64,000 nt of DNA from Sipunculus nudus. Taxonomy: Eukaryota > Annelida > Sipuncula > Golfingiida > Sipunculidae. The notes beneath the pieces are model-generated. The model ran no database searches. It saw only the letters and a program-made list of their open reading frames with translations, and was not told the origin of the DNA. The position numbers and the translations under genes were made by a program. Where the stretch lies: assembly GCA_026874595.1 (NCBI GenBank), contig CM049309.1, positions 29,453,033 through 29,517,032 on the forward strand, read 5' to 3'. Numbering within the stretch: the first letter of the stretch is position 1; each line of letters opens with the position of its first letter. Of this stretch, positions 22,991 through 35,484 are shown piece after piece.

Positions 22991-25900
22991 AGTAACAAGG
23001 GACCTATGGGTCACGGCGCTCAGCTGTGATATATGATAAACAAGGGACCCATGGGTCACGGCGCTCAGCTGATCGTGATTGGACCATAAATGTTTCTCAA
23101 CTGTGATACTATATCGAGTTGATAAAGCTTATGAATATCATGGACATGTTGGGCTATTATAAAGGAATGCAATGTAATATGTGAGTAAATGATAAATGAA
23201 ATAACCTGACTGATGGATTAATAGAGTCATATATAGTGGTTTATTTTTTATTTATTAAAGAGGTGTAGAAAATTGTGATAAATTTGAGCAAATATGAATG
23301 CAATGACAGCAGTAATAAGCAGTAGTAGAATGATGATAAGGCTATTTGTTGAAGGATCTAAAGTGTATGGTAGTCTGCAAGCTTTCAATTTGACAGATAT
23401 GATGTTATGATTAACTATGATGATGAAGTGATTTATGAATTTGTGACTGTATGACACAATATCTCTTTAGTCTTGACAAGGTACATTATTGTGATGCCCA
23501 CTATGTCTACATATTACACAATATTGACATAATTTCTGGCATGTACATAGGTACCTATGGACGAATAGTTATACAAAATATTAAAGTATGAATATATCTG
23601 ATTCATCTTGTTCTTGCTTACTGAGGCTGACTTTGGGATGGGGTTCGGAGAAGGGAAAAGTGAGGGCAGCACGAAGGTGGATGTAGAAATATTCTATTGT
23701 AATGTTTTTCATTTATATAAGAATATGAAAAGCTAAGAGGAAAGGGGCCCTCCTACTTGGTTATAGTAAAGTTCTAAATATATGATTGCAAACTAATACT
23801 CTGACAAGACTGTCATGAAGAAAAACAGTAAAAGTTTTGAGATACTGTAATGTATGAAAATTTACAGATGGAAAATTTACAGATGGACAGGCTAGTGGAC
23901 AGAATGGACTAATACCTTTATTTCACTTTCAAGGGAATAATGCATTTAAGTTTATATATAAGCCCATTTTTTTTAAGCATATCCACTTTTTCCATTAAGA
24001 AGTTTTTATCTGAATCATTTTTTTTATTTACAGGTTTTATAAATTTTAAATGAAAAAACCTGAAAATATAAGTTAAAATATTAGAATTGTTGCAAAAGTT
24101 GCAATCATTATATATACAGAGTAAAAAACTGAAACTATAAGTTAAAATATTAGAATTGTTGCAAAAGTTGCAATCATCATATATCCAGAGTGTAGCTCAT
24201 ATTGGGTCATATTATGCATACACATATATTTAATTATTTTTAAATCATAAATGTTTAAACTGAATTTAAAAGAAAATAATGCCACAACATGGCATCTACA
24301 AGAATATTCCTTGAATCACTATTAAAAAGTTTTGCACATTGGAGTTTTCAGTACCTGCTTAATTTTACTCACCAAAATAAAATAAAAGATTCAGTAAATT
24401 TGATAAAATAAAACATTTTTTTTTAAATAAAGTATACACACTGTTGGTTGAATGAGAAACAAACAATATCATTGTGCTAATTACTTTCCAAGTTTTAATT
24501 AATTACTGAAATTAATAGTCAATTTCACACCTGGTGAAGTTTTTACTCCTCTGAAGTAAGGAATTACTTATCTCATGAACATCCACACTTTCATAGCAAT
24601 ACACCACTTTGTGGACACAATTAAATGTACACTTTAATCATTGTAACCCTGGTGGTACAATACAAAATCTAAAATGTAGCATAGCCTAGAATAAGAATGA
24701 ATCACATACAGAAAATAATAACATTCATCTAGTTTATGCACCATCGGGGGGGGGGGGGGGGGGGGGGGGGAGTGCAGAGCAGAGGGGAAGCCTGCTGGTA
24801 GTGGCCAAGCTGACCCAAGGCAAGCTGCCTGGGGTGGGTTACATAATGCAAGTGAAGGCTGTACTACTAGGTGGGCTAGATGTAAACAACACTTGACATG
24901 GTGTATGAAAACATGAATATTCTTTCCAATCAATTTCTTTGAAATTTCAGATTTTAAAAGATTAAATCCTTATGTATATATGCTGTGAAAATTAAATCAA
25001 CAGTGCCAAAGTTGGACAAAATTTAAGGTATTGATTTTTTATTTATGCTAATAACTTGAAAAATTTGCAAAATTCAGATCTAATTTTGGGTAAACAATTG
25101 AATCTTGATTAAATAAAGTTATATTCCTGAAAAAAAGTCTCTAGGTTCAGCAATTCTCATGTGAGTAAATATATTTCCTGATTTTTTAACAAATTGCATT
25201 ATGTTTTGGCCCATAACTTCAAAATAATACCCAATACTAACCTAATTTTTGGTATGTTCATAGAAAATGTATAAAAGAATGTGAATCCTAAATACGATCA
25301 AAAACAGATCAGTGGTTTTGATATTAGGCAGCCCTGAAGTGTAACAATGGCTTTTTTTTATGGAAAACAGAGTTTTTTTTCCCTTAATATCTCTAAGTCC
25401 TGAACAAAGTCCTAATGACCCAATTTTCGGTATGGTAGGAGATTTTGGGGACATCTAAAATTATGTCAACAGCCTGGGGAGCATAGAGATGTGCACTGAA
25501 TGACCTACAGTCATCAAAGTGGACTGCTTGACAATGTAAGGGAATTCAACAAGAGCCTCCAAAAAAATTCAATAACTAGCCTAATTTTGCAGCTTTTATT
25601 TTTAAATTTCAGATTTTTACAGATTAAATCCTTATGTATACATGGTGTGAAAATTAAATCAACAGTACTTACAGGAAAAAAACGTGCCATGGCCAAAGTT
25701 GGGCAAAATTTAAGGTACCAATTTTATATTTTTGCCAATATTTAAAAAAATTTAACAAATTTTGATCTAATTTTTGGTATACAATTAAATTTTGATTAAT
25801 ATAAGTTGTATTACTGGAAAAAAGTCCCTACCTTTAACACTTTTGGTCTTAAGTGACCAAATATCTTCCTGATTTTTTTACAAAGTCCATTATGTTTGGG

Positions 25901-26305
25901 CCCATAACTTTTTTAAATTATATAATACTGACTTAACATCTGGCATGTACATAGGAACTATATAGAGGAATATTTATGGTAAATATGAAGAAAACCAGAT
26001 GAGTGGTTTTGATTTTAGGCAGTCCTGAAGTGTGAAAATAGATTTTTAATAAAAAATTGAGGTTTTTCCTTAATATCTCAGGGGAACAAAGTCCTATTGA
26101 CCCAATTTTTGGCATGGTAGGAGATTATGGGGACATCTAACTGTATGCCGAAATTCAGATTCGTAGGTCCAACGGTGTCGAAACGTGCCAGTCTTACGGA
26201 CGGACATCCAGACGGACGGACGGACGGACGGACGGACAGACGGACAGACGACGGACAATGGACCATGACTATAGCTCAGATGACTTATAGTCAGCTGAGC
26301 TAAAA
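22991..26305 (+). mobile_element. Long hairpin-ended (HINE-like) element, about 3.3 kb
   Basis: Two tandem 5' starts (aacaagggaccta/ccatgggtc) lie at 22994 and 23040. Then follow the module shared with 11263-11960, a module at 23688-25400 shared with 40906-42510, a 25-G tract at 24746-24770, a 3' module at 25470-26180, an acgg-rich stretch at 26195-26255 and the terminal hairpin ending near 26303. This is the most complete long copy in the window. It has no coding region that I can recognise. Confidence 0.65.
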
Positions 26306-26743
26306 ATGACAAAATTCAGATCTAATTTTGGGTAAACATTTGAATCTTAATTAAACAAAGTTATATACATGGGAAAATAGTCTCTTGTTTCAAAATTTTT
26401 CATGTTAAGTGAGTAAATATTTTTCCTGATTTTTTTACAAAATCCATTATGTTCGGGCCCATAACTTAAAGAAATTATACTGAACAAATTTAATTTCTGG
26501 CATGTATATAGGAAATATATATGAGATTACTTCTGGTAAATATTAAGAAAAACAGATAAGTAGTTTTGATATTAGGCAGTCCTGAAGTGTGATAATAGGT
26601 TTTTAATGGAAATTTGAGGTTTTTCCTAAATATCTCAAAGGAACGAAGTCATATTGACCCAATTTCGGTATGGTAGGAGATTTTGGGGACATCTAACAGT
26701 TTCAAAACGTACCAGTCTAACGGACGGACAGACTGAGCTAAAA
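26306..26743 (+). repeat. Hairpin-family 3' module with deleted tail, twin of 16479-16909
   Basis: It matches 16479-16909 by eye to cagactga, then jumps straight to gctaaaaatt, losing the acgg tail and the hairpin arm. Confidence 0.8.
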
Positions 26744-27480
26744 ATTAATTTTTTTTTACTTAGCAGCACATTGAAAAAGTACTCATATATTCTGATATTA
26801 CACTGCAGTAAATGAATATACATATTTGTGTGGCACAATAAAAAGTTACGAGAACGGAAAGATGTCTGTGTCAGTTGTAAAGTGTAGGCTATTATTGGAT
26901 CAAACAGCGTCAAGACTGGTTGATCTAGTGGTAGCGTGTCGGACTTCTACCATACCATATATGTTAGACTCCAAAATATTGCGAGTTTTTTTCCTGTTTA
27001 TACCATTCTGCAGAGTAAATATTTGTTATTCATATGAATTTTTATTTTGGTTATGATGTAAACCTATTGATTGTTGGTATCATATAAAATTAGGTTATTA
27101 TGTATACTCTGTAATGTGTAGGCCTGTTTTTGATACAGATGGTCAATGAGCAATTTCTGTTTGCAGAACAGTGTTGTCACAACATTGTCCTTATTCCTTA
27201 CATTACAATGATTAGTTGCTCATAATTAGATGTGTTATTTAATGTCAATTTAGGTGTGTGTGTGTGTGTGGGTAGGGGGGGGGGATATCACTGCACGGTT
27301 GCACTCCCATGACCCATCCAAATGCCCATTTCGTCGTCATGCTTGACCTGTGGTGCCCTGGTCCACTGGCTGACCCTGACTCCTGAAGAAAGTTGCTGAC
27401 TGCTGTATAGGCCTATTATGCTGAATATTATGCTGGACAGTGAACGTGTTAAGTCATTTACTTATACTCTTACTTACTCC
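26744..27480. other. Intron, unassigned; small tRNA-like fragment and a TG run
   Basis: Apart from the tRNA-like stretch at 26908-26975 and a short TG/GGG run at 27252-27285, I recognise nothing. The sequence is not a copy of the main families. Confidence 0.4.
26908..26975 (+). other. tRNA-like fragment (possible SINE head or tRNA pseudogene)
   Basis: ttgatctagtggtagcg resembles a tRNA D-arm/A box, and tgttagactcc some 40 bases later is a weak B box. I cannot close an acceptor stem, so a functional tRNA is unlikely. Confidence 0.25.
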
Positions 27481-27655
27481 AGGGCCCAGGACTATAAAAA
27501 CAACGAAAAAATAGAACGCCCCCAAAATTAAACATTTGTTCCTTGAACCACTGCTGAGCTATCCTGAAAATTTTATCAAACCCCGTTGTTATCAAACTAA
27601 CAGACAAACATACACACCCAAAAACAAAACTCCCTGCCGCTAGACTTGGCAGGGA
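27481..27655 (+). repeat. Fragment of an unassigned repeat
   Basis: It shares ctgagctatcctgaaaat and aaactaacagacaaacata with 19930-20030, ending in ctagacttggcaggg. It is non-coding. Confidence 0.35.
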
Positions 27656-28940
27656 AAAAATGTGTAAATTTAGAAAAAAATTCAGGTGGGATCACCAGTC
27701 TTCAGGAACTGCTCATTTCCTCATGCATAAGAAAGAATCATGGCAACAAATGCATTAGTAATTCAGATACTGGACCTTTAGTGTCAAATTTTTAATTATT
27801 CTGAGGTGCAATAACAGGCCCTATAGCTTGGAGGATATAGGTTACAGTAACCTATTTTCAAGTGTCCAGGGAGATTTTCACGTATCCTCTATAGAAGCTA
27901 AATAAGAAGATTCTAGGTGCAACAGTAAAGTTTTGTGCCTCTTCTGTCTCAGAGTGTTTGAAATCATGTTTTTAGCCAGTCACAGAATATAGGTCACTGT
28001 GACTTCATTTCAGGTTTCCAAGGAGATTTGCCCATAACTTCCCTAGATATTATGTTAGAATATTCTAGGGTGAGTGGATACAATTAATGCCCCGTCTGAC
28101 TTACTGGGTGCTTAAAATCATGTTTTTGGCCCGTAGTTCACAAAATAAAGGTAACTAAGACCTAATTTCAGGTTTCTCAGGAGATTAAACTAGAACTTCC
28201 CTGGATGTACAGTGAGAAGTTTCTAGGTCTAACGGTTATGGTTTCTGCCCTATTAATGGCCAGACTGCTTTATCTGAAGGTCTAAAAAATAAAGAAAAAA
28301 ATGTGTAAAATTCAGAAACAAGGGACCCATGGGTCATTATGCTCAGCTGAAGTTGACCAAGAAGGTTATAATCTAAAATAATATCAAATGGAGATAAAGT
28401 CCGAGAGGAAGAGGCAATATTGACCATGGATGTTTGTTATGATTGGTTTGTACTGATAAGTAAGAAATTGTTGCAAATATTATTTTTTGGTCTGACCATG
28501 TGTTCCCTAATGTTGAAACGGAAGCATGTGAGCAGTTTGTGAACATAAGATCTATACTTACAGTCAGCTGAGCTAAAAATACAGGAGGCACCACCAATCT
28601 TTAGGAAATAATGAAACTCTCCATGATCAATATGCATGGACAGAATCATGGCAATCAAAACATTAATTATTCATATACTCAAGGTTTGTATCATATTTTT
28701 AATGATCCCTGGGGGGGGGGTACTTACATGCCCCATAGCTAGGAGAATATAGGTCACAGTGACCGAATTCCAGGTTTCCAAGAAGATTTTTCTTGGACCT
28801 TCATGGATATTCAGTTGGAAGTTATTCAGTTGGAAGTTTATAGGTCCAGTGGTTACGTTTTATGCCCTGTTTTCGGCCAGATGGCAGGATGGCTAGACAA
28901 AGAGTGATGGCTATAAATTTCAGTCAATTTAGATAAAATT
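27656..28940 (+). repeat. Hairpin-family modules (three partial copies)
   Basis: 27690-28300 and 28590-28940 carry the ggtcactgtgac / tttcaggtttcc / gattctagg module. 28316-28580 is a short copy that begins aacaagggacccatgggtc and ends with the second hairpin arm, cagtcagctgagctaaaa. A run of 10 G lies at 28711-28720. Confidence 0.65.
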
Positions 28941-29173
28941 ATCCTCACTGCCATTTGGCACTACCCCTAATGAAGGGACACCTGCAAAGTAGGGACACTT
29001 TGACAATATCCAACATGTGTCCTCTCACAACAGGTACTTCTGTACTTTAAAAATCCTTAATTTGAGCTGATTTGCTGATGGGTCTACTTTTTTTCAGGCC
29101 AGACAGATTATGCAGAAAGGGTGAATCACTATGTTTCAGTCATTTAAGTTAATAAAACACAAAAGCTCCTTAC

Positions 29174-29277
29174 CCTGCTCTCTCTGTGGGCACAGCTGTC
29201 ATCCTTGGCCTTGCAGTTTGCTGTGAAAGGCTGGGCTTCTGTTGTTGTCCTTCCAATGCTCTCTCTAACAGGCTTGC
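29174..29277 (-). CDS. TPR: TPR nuclear basket protein, exon joining coiled coil to tail
   Basis: The exon runs from acceptor GGTTTACAG|GCA to donor GAGCAGG|GTAAGG. It starts in phase 0 directly after the 32047-31881 exon and ends two bases into a Gly codon completed at 18119. It encodes residues 253-286, starting ASLLERALEGQQQKP and turning Ser/Thr/Pro-rich at ...PRMTAVPTERA. This is where coiled coil gives way to disordered tail, as in the family. The sequence alone would not identify TPR; the phase fit and its neighbours do. Confidence 0.85.
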
Positions 29278-29501
29278 CTGTAAACCAGTAAATACTGATG
29301 CAGCACTGATCTACAGCAAATTACACCAAGATCAAAATATATCTAACTGGGAGGATTGTGAAAAAAAATTGGATATTCTAAGGGTTACGGATATATTCAA
29401 CAGACTATCCCTCTTAAAATCTATATCACAGCATGTTATTTGTATTGAAAACAACCCATATTTAACATAAGAAGTGCCAGAGGTAGGTTTACATAAAAAA
29501 A

Positions 29502-31040
29502 CTAGATGTGTCGGAACGACACGAATGCCCCCGCCTGGGGCAAATTAGAAACATTTGTAAAATTTTGAAAAATTTTTTAAGTTAAGGAGGTGTCGTATGG
29601 TCAAAAGTAGGTCAACAAGGGCAAAATGCAAACTCGATCTGTAACGGGTCATTATCAAGCAACACACCAAAAATCATGCCAGTATATGCAGGCATTGTGA
29701 AAAAAAGTCCATACATGTGCATTTTCCATAAAAATTTCTGTCTTTCATGAAATTTTTTATGTTTAGGAGCCGTAAAACAATCAAAAGTAGGTCAACCAGG
29801 ACGAAACGCGAACTTGATCTGTAACTGTCATTATCTGCCCACACATAAAAAATCAGGGTGGTATCTGCAGGCATTGAGGAAAAAAAGTCAGTACATATAA
29901 GCATTTGTTATGAAAATTTCTATTTTTCATGAAACTTTCTATGTTCAGGAGCAGTCAAATGGTCAAAAGTAGGTCAACTGGGACCAAACAAGAACTCGAT
30001 CTGTAACTGGTCATTATCTGCCTACACACCAAAAATCAGGCCCGTATCTGCAGGCACTGCGAAAAAAAGTCCATACATGTGCACTTTTTTATGAAATTTT
30101 CTATGTTAGAGCACCGTCAAATAGTCAAAAGTAGGTCAACTGGGACAAAACGCGAATTCGATCTGTAACTGGTCATTATCTGCCCACACACCAAAAATCA
30201 GGCCAATATCTGCAGGTATTGCGAAGAAAAGTCTGTACAAGTGTATTTGTCATGAAAATTTATATTTAACATGAAATTTTCTATCTTCAGGAGCCGTAAA
30301 ACAATCAAAAGTAGGTCAACTGGGACGAAACGCGAACTCGATCTGTAACTGGTCAATATCTGCCCACACACCAAAAATCAGGCCAATATCTGCAGGCATT
30401 GCGAAAAAAAGTCTGTACATGTGTATTTGTCATGAAATTTCATATTTTTCATGAAATTTTTTAAGTTCAGGAGCCGTAAAACGGTCAAAAGTAGGTCAAC
30501 CAGGACGAAACGCGAACTCGATCTGTAACTGTCTATATCTGCCCACACACCAAAAATCAGGCCAATATCTGCAGGCATTTCGAAAAAAAGTCCGTACATG
30601 TGTATCTGTCATGAATATTTCTATTTTTCATGAAATTTTTTAAGTTAAGGAGGCGTAAAACGTTCAAAAGTAGGTCAACCGGGACGAAACGCGAACTCCA
30701 TCTGTAACTGGTCATTATCTGCCCACACACAAAAAATCAGGCCAATATCTGCAGGCTTTGCGAAAAAAAGTCCGTACATGTGTACATTTGTCTCTTAAAA
30801 TTTCTATTTTTCATGAAATTTTTTAAGTTTAGGAGCTGTAAAACAGTCAAAAGTAGGTCAACCGGGACGAAACGCGAACTCGATCTGTAACTGGTCTATA
30901 TCTGCCCACACACCAAAAATCAGGCCAATATCTGCAGGCATTGCGAAAAAAAGTCTGTACAACTGTTTGATTTCAGAAGGACGGAATGACGGACATGGGT
31001 AAAACTATATGCCCCAGCCACATTGTGGCGGGGGCATAAA
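29502..31040 (+). mobile_element. ACTAGA-hairpin element carrying eight ~181-bp tandem units
   Basis: It begins actagat, a small hairpin (gtgtcg-gaa-cgacac) and atgcccccgcc. It ends with ggcgggggcataaaa, an inverted copy of the atgcccccgcc block. Between them, about eight units of ~181 bp repeat (aaaagtaggtcaac near 29602, 29784, 29964, 30126, 30307, 30487, 30665 and 30849). Each unit also carries tgtaactggtcattatctgc and tctgcaggcattgcgaaa. A start with the same layout (actagac, hairpin ggcacc-gca-ggtgcc, then gcccccc) is at 51172. It is non-coding and its class is unknown. Confidence 0.75.
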
Positions 31041-31880
31041 AATTCTTAATCTGACATGCCTGCTACCAGGCATACATCTGTGATAATAAGCAGTTTACAA
31101 TTTTGCCATGGCTACAATGTGATTTAAGTCTTCATCAATTTTCCTTGATAGTTCTGAGAAATATCTGGACAGACATCTCAAACTTTGCACAGCTAAAGAA
31201 ATATTATTGGGTAAGGTGAACACTTTTACAATACAGACGAAATGCACAATTCTTGTACACAAGGTGGACACACTTTAATGACTAAGCTGAACATGGATAA
31301 AATCTGTCATAAGATTACATACATGGCCTACAGCTTAAAATCTTGTGATGCTAGCTCCTGCCTATCCTGAGATGGTATGGGTTAATGGAAGTACTATAAA
31401 CAACAGACAATGTTCTGCCATAGTATGTCTAAGGTTGGCTACAGTGACAGACCCTGCCACATTAATCATTTAACAGAAGTCAGTCAGGAAAACACAGCAG
31501 AATTAGATATATAATCGTGAATTATTGATTCTGATTTTTTTTGTGTCAATTATAAGGGGGTAAACACTGCTACACAGTGTCTTGAAACATCCATCTTTCT
31601 GTCATTTTATTCCTGCTCACCATGGCCATTTGAACATGTTTCTAATCTGTGATATCACAGCATTTATGAATATTCAGAAGGGGACTCAACTTAAGGCAAG
31701 TGGCTTATGACCATACCGAAAGTGGACATGGAGGTTCAGATACACATGCACAGATAGTGTCAGTCTGGGGATAAAATCACTGCAGCTGGCATATCTTTGG
31801 GTGCAACACACCAGGTAAGTAGCTTCTATCTGGAACCTGATGGTGGGAGTGCCTATCTTTTACAGATCATATGACCCTAC
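31041..31880. other. Intron, no recognised feature
   Basis: Low-repeat sequence between the 181-bp element and the 32047-31881 exon. I saw no further exon on either strand. Confidence 0.5.
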
Positions 31881-32047
31881 CCTAGCAGCCATCTCATCTC
31901 GTTCCTTCATCAGCTGCAGGACCTGCTGCTGCAGCTGCTGTGTGGAAGAATTCTGTGATTGCTGCAACTCAGTTTTCTCCTTTTCCAGACGTGCCACTTT
32001 GGCATCATACTGAGACTTAAGGGATGCAAATCTTAGCTCCGATTCAT
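31881..32047 (-). CDS. TPR: TPR nuclear basket protein, end of the coiled coil
   Basis: The exon runs from acceptor GATTTACAG|AT to donor GCTAGG|GTAGGG. Its first two bases complete an Asp codon split with the 38596-38398 exon and it ends in phase 0 (residues 198-252). It is a heptad-rich coiled coil. ESELRFASLKSQYDAKVARL matches the vertebrate TPR block that contains ALKSQYEGRISRLERE near the end of its rod. A Gln-rich run and KERDEMAAR follow. It contributes to the rod that anchors the nuclear basket at the pore. Confidence 0.93.
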
Positions 32048-32613
32048 CTGTAAATCACATCAGCTTTATCATCATCAACAAGAGATCTCAACTCTTACAT
32101 AATCAAGATGCAAGATTTAAAATCAGTATGTAAGACAAGGATGAACCATTGGTCATGACACACAGCTGACAAGCATGACTAATATGACATAATAGGCTAA
32201 AATTCACAACCATCAATCACACGTTTTAAGAACATCTCTGTTAACTTTGAAAAAACTGTAGGATGACAGAAATATTTGTCTGGTAAAGTACAAACACTTG
32301 CAATGGTATTCTAAGACAGCTAATACTGTGACCTCAAATAATGTCAATTTATCAGACACTTCTCAGTCTCCAAATAACCATGAATAAGCCAAAAATATGT
32401 TTTATATTGCACCAAAATGGATAACGGATGAAGCTTATCTTGGAATAATTTGTATAGCAAATTTCAAGGCAATAAGTCAATGAATTATTGGGATAATGCA
32501 GTGAAATTTCATCATAAGAATAAGTCATATTCTTGAAGACATGTTTGGGCCAATCTGATTTAAACATTAATATATATCTAATTAATCAACATAATCTCAC
32601 TTTAACATTCAAT

Positions 32614-32659
<46 letters not shown>

Positions 32660-33098
32660 GAAAAATTCAGGAATAATTGATATTTGTCAGACTCATAATA
32701 AGCATACCAATACAAGCGTGCATAACACCCCCAGCATAAATCCTGGCACCCATGAATTTATGACTGGTAAATATGCATAGATATGAACTCAGTGAGACCC
32801 TTTATTATTACACATTGATATAGAGTTTCATCAAAATTCATCAATATCCTGGTAAGTTATCATGGTGACCTCAGACACCATTAACAGTCAACTAACACAC
32901 AGACATAAGAATGGATGCTGCCCAAACCATAATTTAGGTAGGCATATCAAGTCTTTTTTAACTGATAAAATAAAGTAAGATCAATAAGCATTTCAAGGTT
33001 TAGGAAAATATGAATCAACAGCAGAAAAACTGACACAACTACTCTTATTTTGCAATCTAAAAAATACACATAAAATTTGAATGAATATATACTGTATA
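32048..33098. other. Intron; degenerate repeat start and a TA microsatellite
   Basis: A weak copy of the hairpin-family start lies near 32137-32170 (accattggtcatgac...cagctgac). A TA run of about 40 bp is at 32617-32657. Nothing else is recognised. Confidence 0.45.
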
Positions 33099-33100
33099 TA

Positions 33101-34876
33101 CTGTAAAAAGTCGCATATAAGTCGACCTTGCATATAAATCGAACATAAATTTTCAGGGTAAATATTAGGTAAAAATTTTTTCAAACCATTCTGGAGGTCA
33201 AAACAGGTCTGAAGCAGCAAACATGACCATTGAGAGTAGTTTGACAGGCCTCTGGGGAAAGGTGAACTGTATGACTGGCAACTCGTTTTTGACATTCATA
33301 CTACTCCAATTTTTTTTTTAAACTGTAAAAAATGTCATTTGTTTTGTTGTGCAATCTATTCAAAAGTTATTGGGCATCATAAAGACTCTAAGATTAATAA
33401 ATATAACAGGCCGATACTTGAAGTATTATGCAGAAATGAAGATCGTCTGACACCGAGAATTGGCAGGTGTGCGATAATAGAACAGCCAAGGATTTCTCAC
33501 ACTTTCCGTCATTGCTCATTTATTTTAAACTTCTAATGATTGTTTGTGTCAGATATCAATAAAAACATGACTATTTAAGTGTGTGACTTAAACAGGATTG
33601 TCGCGGACTTCTCTACATTTTATATAATCTAAATTGAAAAGAACACGCGAAGTTGGGACCAAGCGAGTTGCCTGAAAAGGCCACGTGACAGTGTAAGCTG
33701 TCCTCAGCTTGGTCATATACGTGCATCAAGGGCAGGAATTTTATTATCAGATATTTTTATGATACATTCTGAGAAAACACAAGGCCGTTAACGACAGTTT
33801 TATTCAAGTTTTAATTAACTTCCTGTCTTCCTTGCCTCCACAGACGGATGCACTAATGAACAATTACATGCAAATAATTGCATATATGCAGCGTAGGTAT
33901 CCAGCATAGCCAACCGCAGAGTGAGAGTGTGGAAGCCAGGGCAACACGTGGACAACACGTCAGTCGTTCTTTGACCAAACTCCGTTTTTCTATCTTTTTG
34001 ATGAAAGTTTTTGTGAATGAATCATATATTTAACATTCTGTGGAGTACTTATTTTGACTAAGTCTTGCAGGTTTTGTGTTCGTTTGTTCATAGCGATATC
34101 GATGTCAAGTTGAACTTCGGTCTATTTTTTTCCCCGAGCTCTGCTCAGGGACGCAGTCATTCACTACAATTTGGGGTGATTTTTGAGTAGGAATTTCCCC
34201 CGCGTGTTAGTACACAGGTGAACAGCGTGACCTAGTTTTGGGCTTCTTGGGACAGGCAGCCATTCCCCATAACGAGTGATCTCTAATAGGTGCTGTAATC
34301 AGCCATTTGTCACCTGTCTCTAGTTCCGATACCACGGCCCACAGGCTTTTACTGTTTACATGTTCGCAAACTTATGCAAGCACCAAATGTTTTTCTGGGA
34401 AAATACTGTAACATAATTGGATGTCAAATACACAGGGGATGATGCCCTAGATAAAATCCCAACTGGTTACGCAATACCCGTGCCTCTTGCACTCGTACTA
34501 TTCGCCTGTGAATGAAGCTCATTATAGCTAGACGCGGGTCATTTCCTGGTTGTCATCAACCATGTAAATTGCAAACATTTTAATATACTGCATTATCCAA
34601 ATGAAAGAACAGCGTAAATGGTCAAAATTTGAAAAAAAAAATATTCGGAAACCTTTTTAGACTGTATTTCTGGACTGAAAGGGGGACTTGTGTACCTGAC
34701 TTCACTGGAAACGGATATCTAGTTGTCGATCAGTTAAGACATTCAGGCCGGCAGTTTGACTAAGTTCGTGCAAAATTTTGCCTCTCAGGCTTAGACCCAC
34801 ACATAAGTCGACTCCCCTTTCTTGGATTAATTTTTTGGGAACAACTTTCTTTCGACATATATGCGTTTTTTTACGG
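33101..34876. mobile_element. TA-flanked terminal-inverted-repeat DNA element, 1.78 kb
   Basis: The left end starts CTGTAAAAAG then TCGCATATAAGTCGA. The right end, read inward, is CCGTAAAAAA then ACGCATATATGTCGA. That gives about 25 bp of terminal inverted repeat with few mismatches, directly flanked by TA (33099-33100 and 34877-34878). The TA duplication suggests an IS630/Tc1/mariner/pogo-type element. The interior is richer in CpG than its surroundings and has no transposase I can identify, so I treat it as non-autonomous or decayed. Confidence 0.7.
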
Positions 34877-34878
34877 TA

Positions 34879-35484
34879 TGTGGCATCATCAGCCTTATAT
34901 TCAACTCATCAAGGTATCCAAGATCAATAGACATACAAAGTTTTAAACAATACATAAACATCTTTCAGCATCTAAGAAAATTACATGACTGCTGTTACTT
35001 GTAAGTTTAAAAATTTCAAGTAAAATATGTGGTATGCATAAAAAAAATATTGATATAATCACCAATCTTATTCAACTACTGGAACTATTTGAAATCAACG
35101 AGTACACTAACTTTAAGGAAGAATATGACCTTACAGCTCAGAACAGGCCACAACTACTGTAACTTAGCAGTCTCAAAAACAGATGTAAAATGCATATTAA
35201 ATAAATAACCAGAAATTTTTGGCAAAGGATGGTATATTACCCCAGACTTTGTGCATAACCTATTTATGTTAGGCCTTCCTTTTCTGAAACGGATTAACAC
35301 TTTATCAGGTCAAGATCACCAGTGTTGGAACTTGTCTAAGAGCTTAAAGTCATCAATTTTCATTACTTGATTGCTGACAACTTGCTTTGAACTACTATTG
35401 TGGCGAATTTGAGGACAAAATATCCAGTACTTTAAAAGGTATGGTGTTCACTAAATTCTTGTATTTAGCTGATTTGACCTGGAA
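34879..35484. other. Intron, no recognised feature
   Basis: Only a short tgacc-rich fragment near 35300 (caggtcaagatcaccag) is recognisable. No exon or RNA gene seen. Confidence 0.45.

Noticed and set aside
26078-26312. Frames with SVRPSVRPSV-type repeats
   Set aside because: They are translations of the acgg-rich stretch at the end of the hairpin-family element.
26908-26975. Functional tRNA gene
   Set aside because: The A-box-like and weak B-box-like segments are present, but I cannot form an acceptor stem or a clear anticodon arm.
33101-34876. Calling this a Tigger/pogo element by name
   Set aside because: The TA flank and inverted ends fit, but no transposase motif is visible, so only the broad TA-targeting group is supported.
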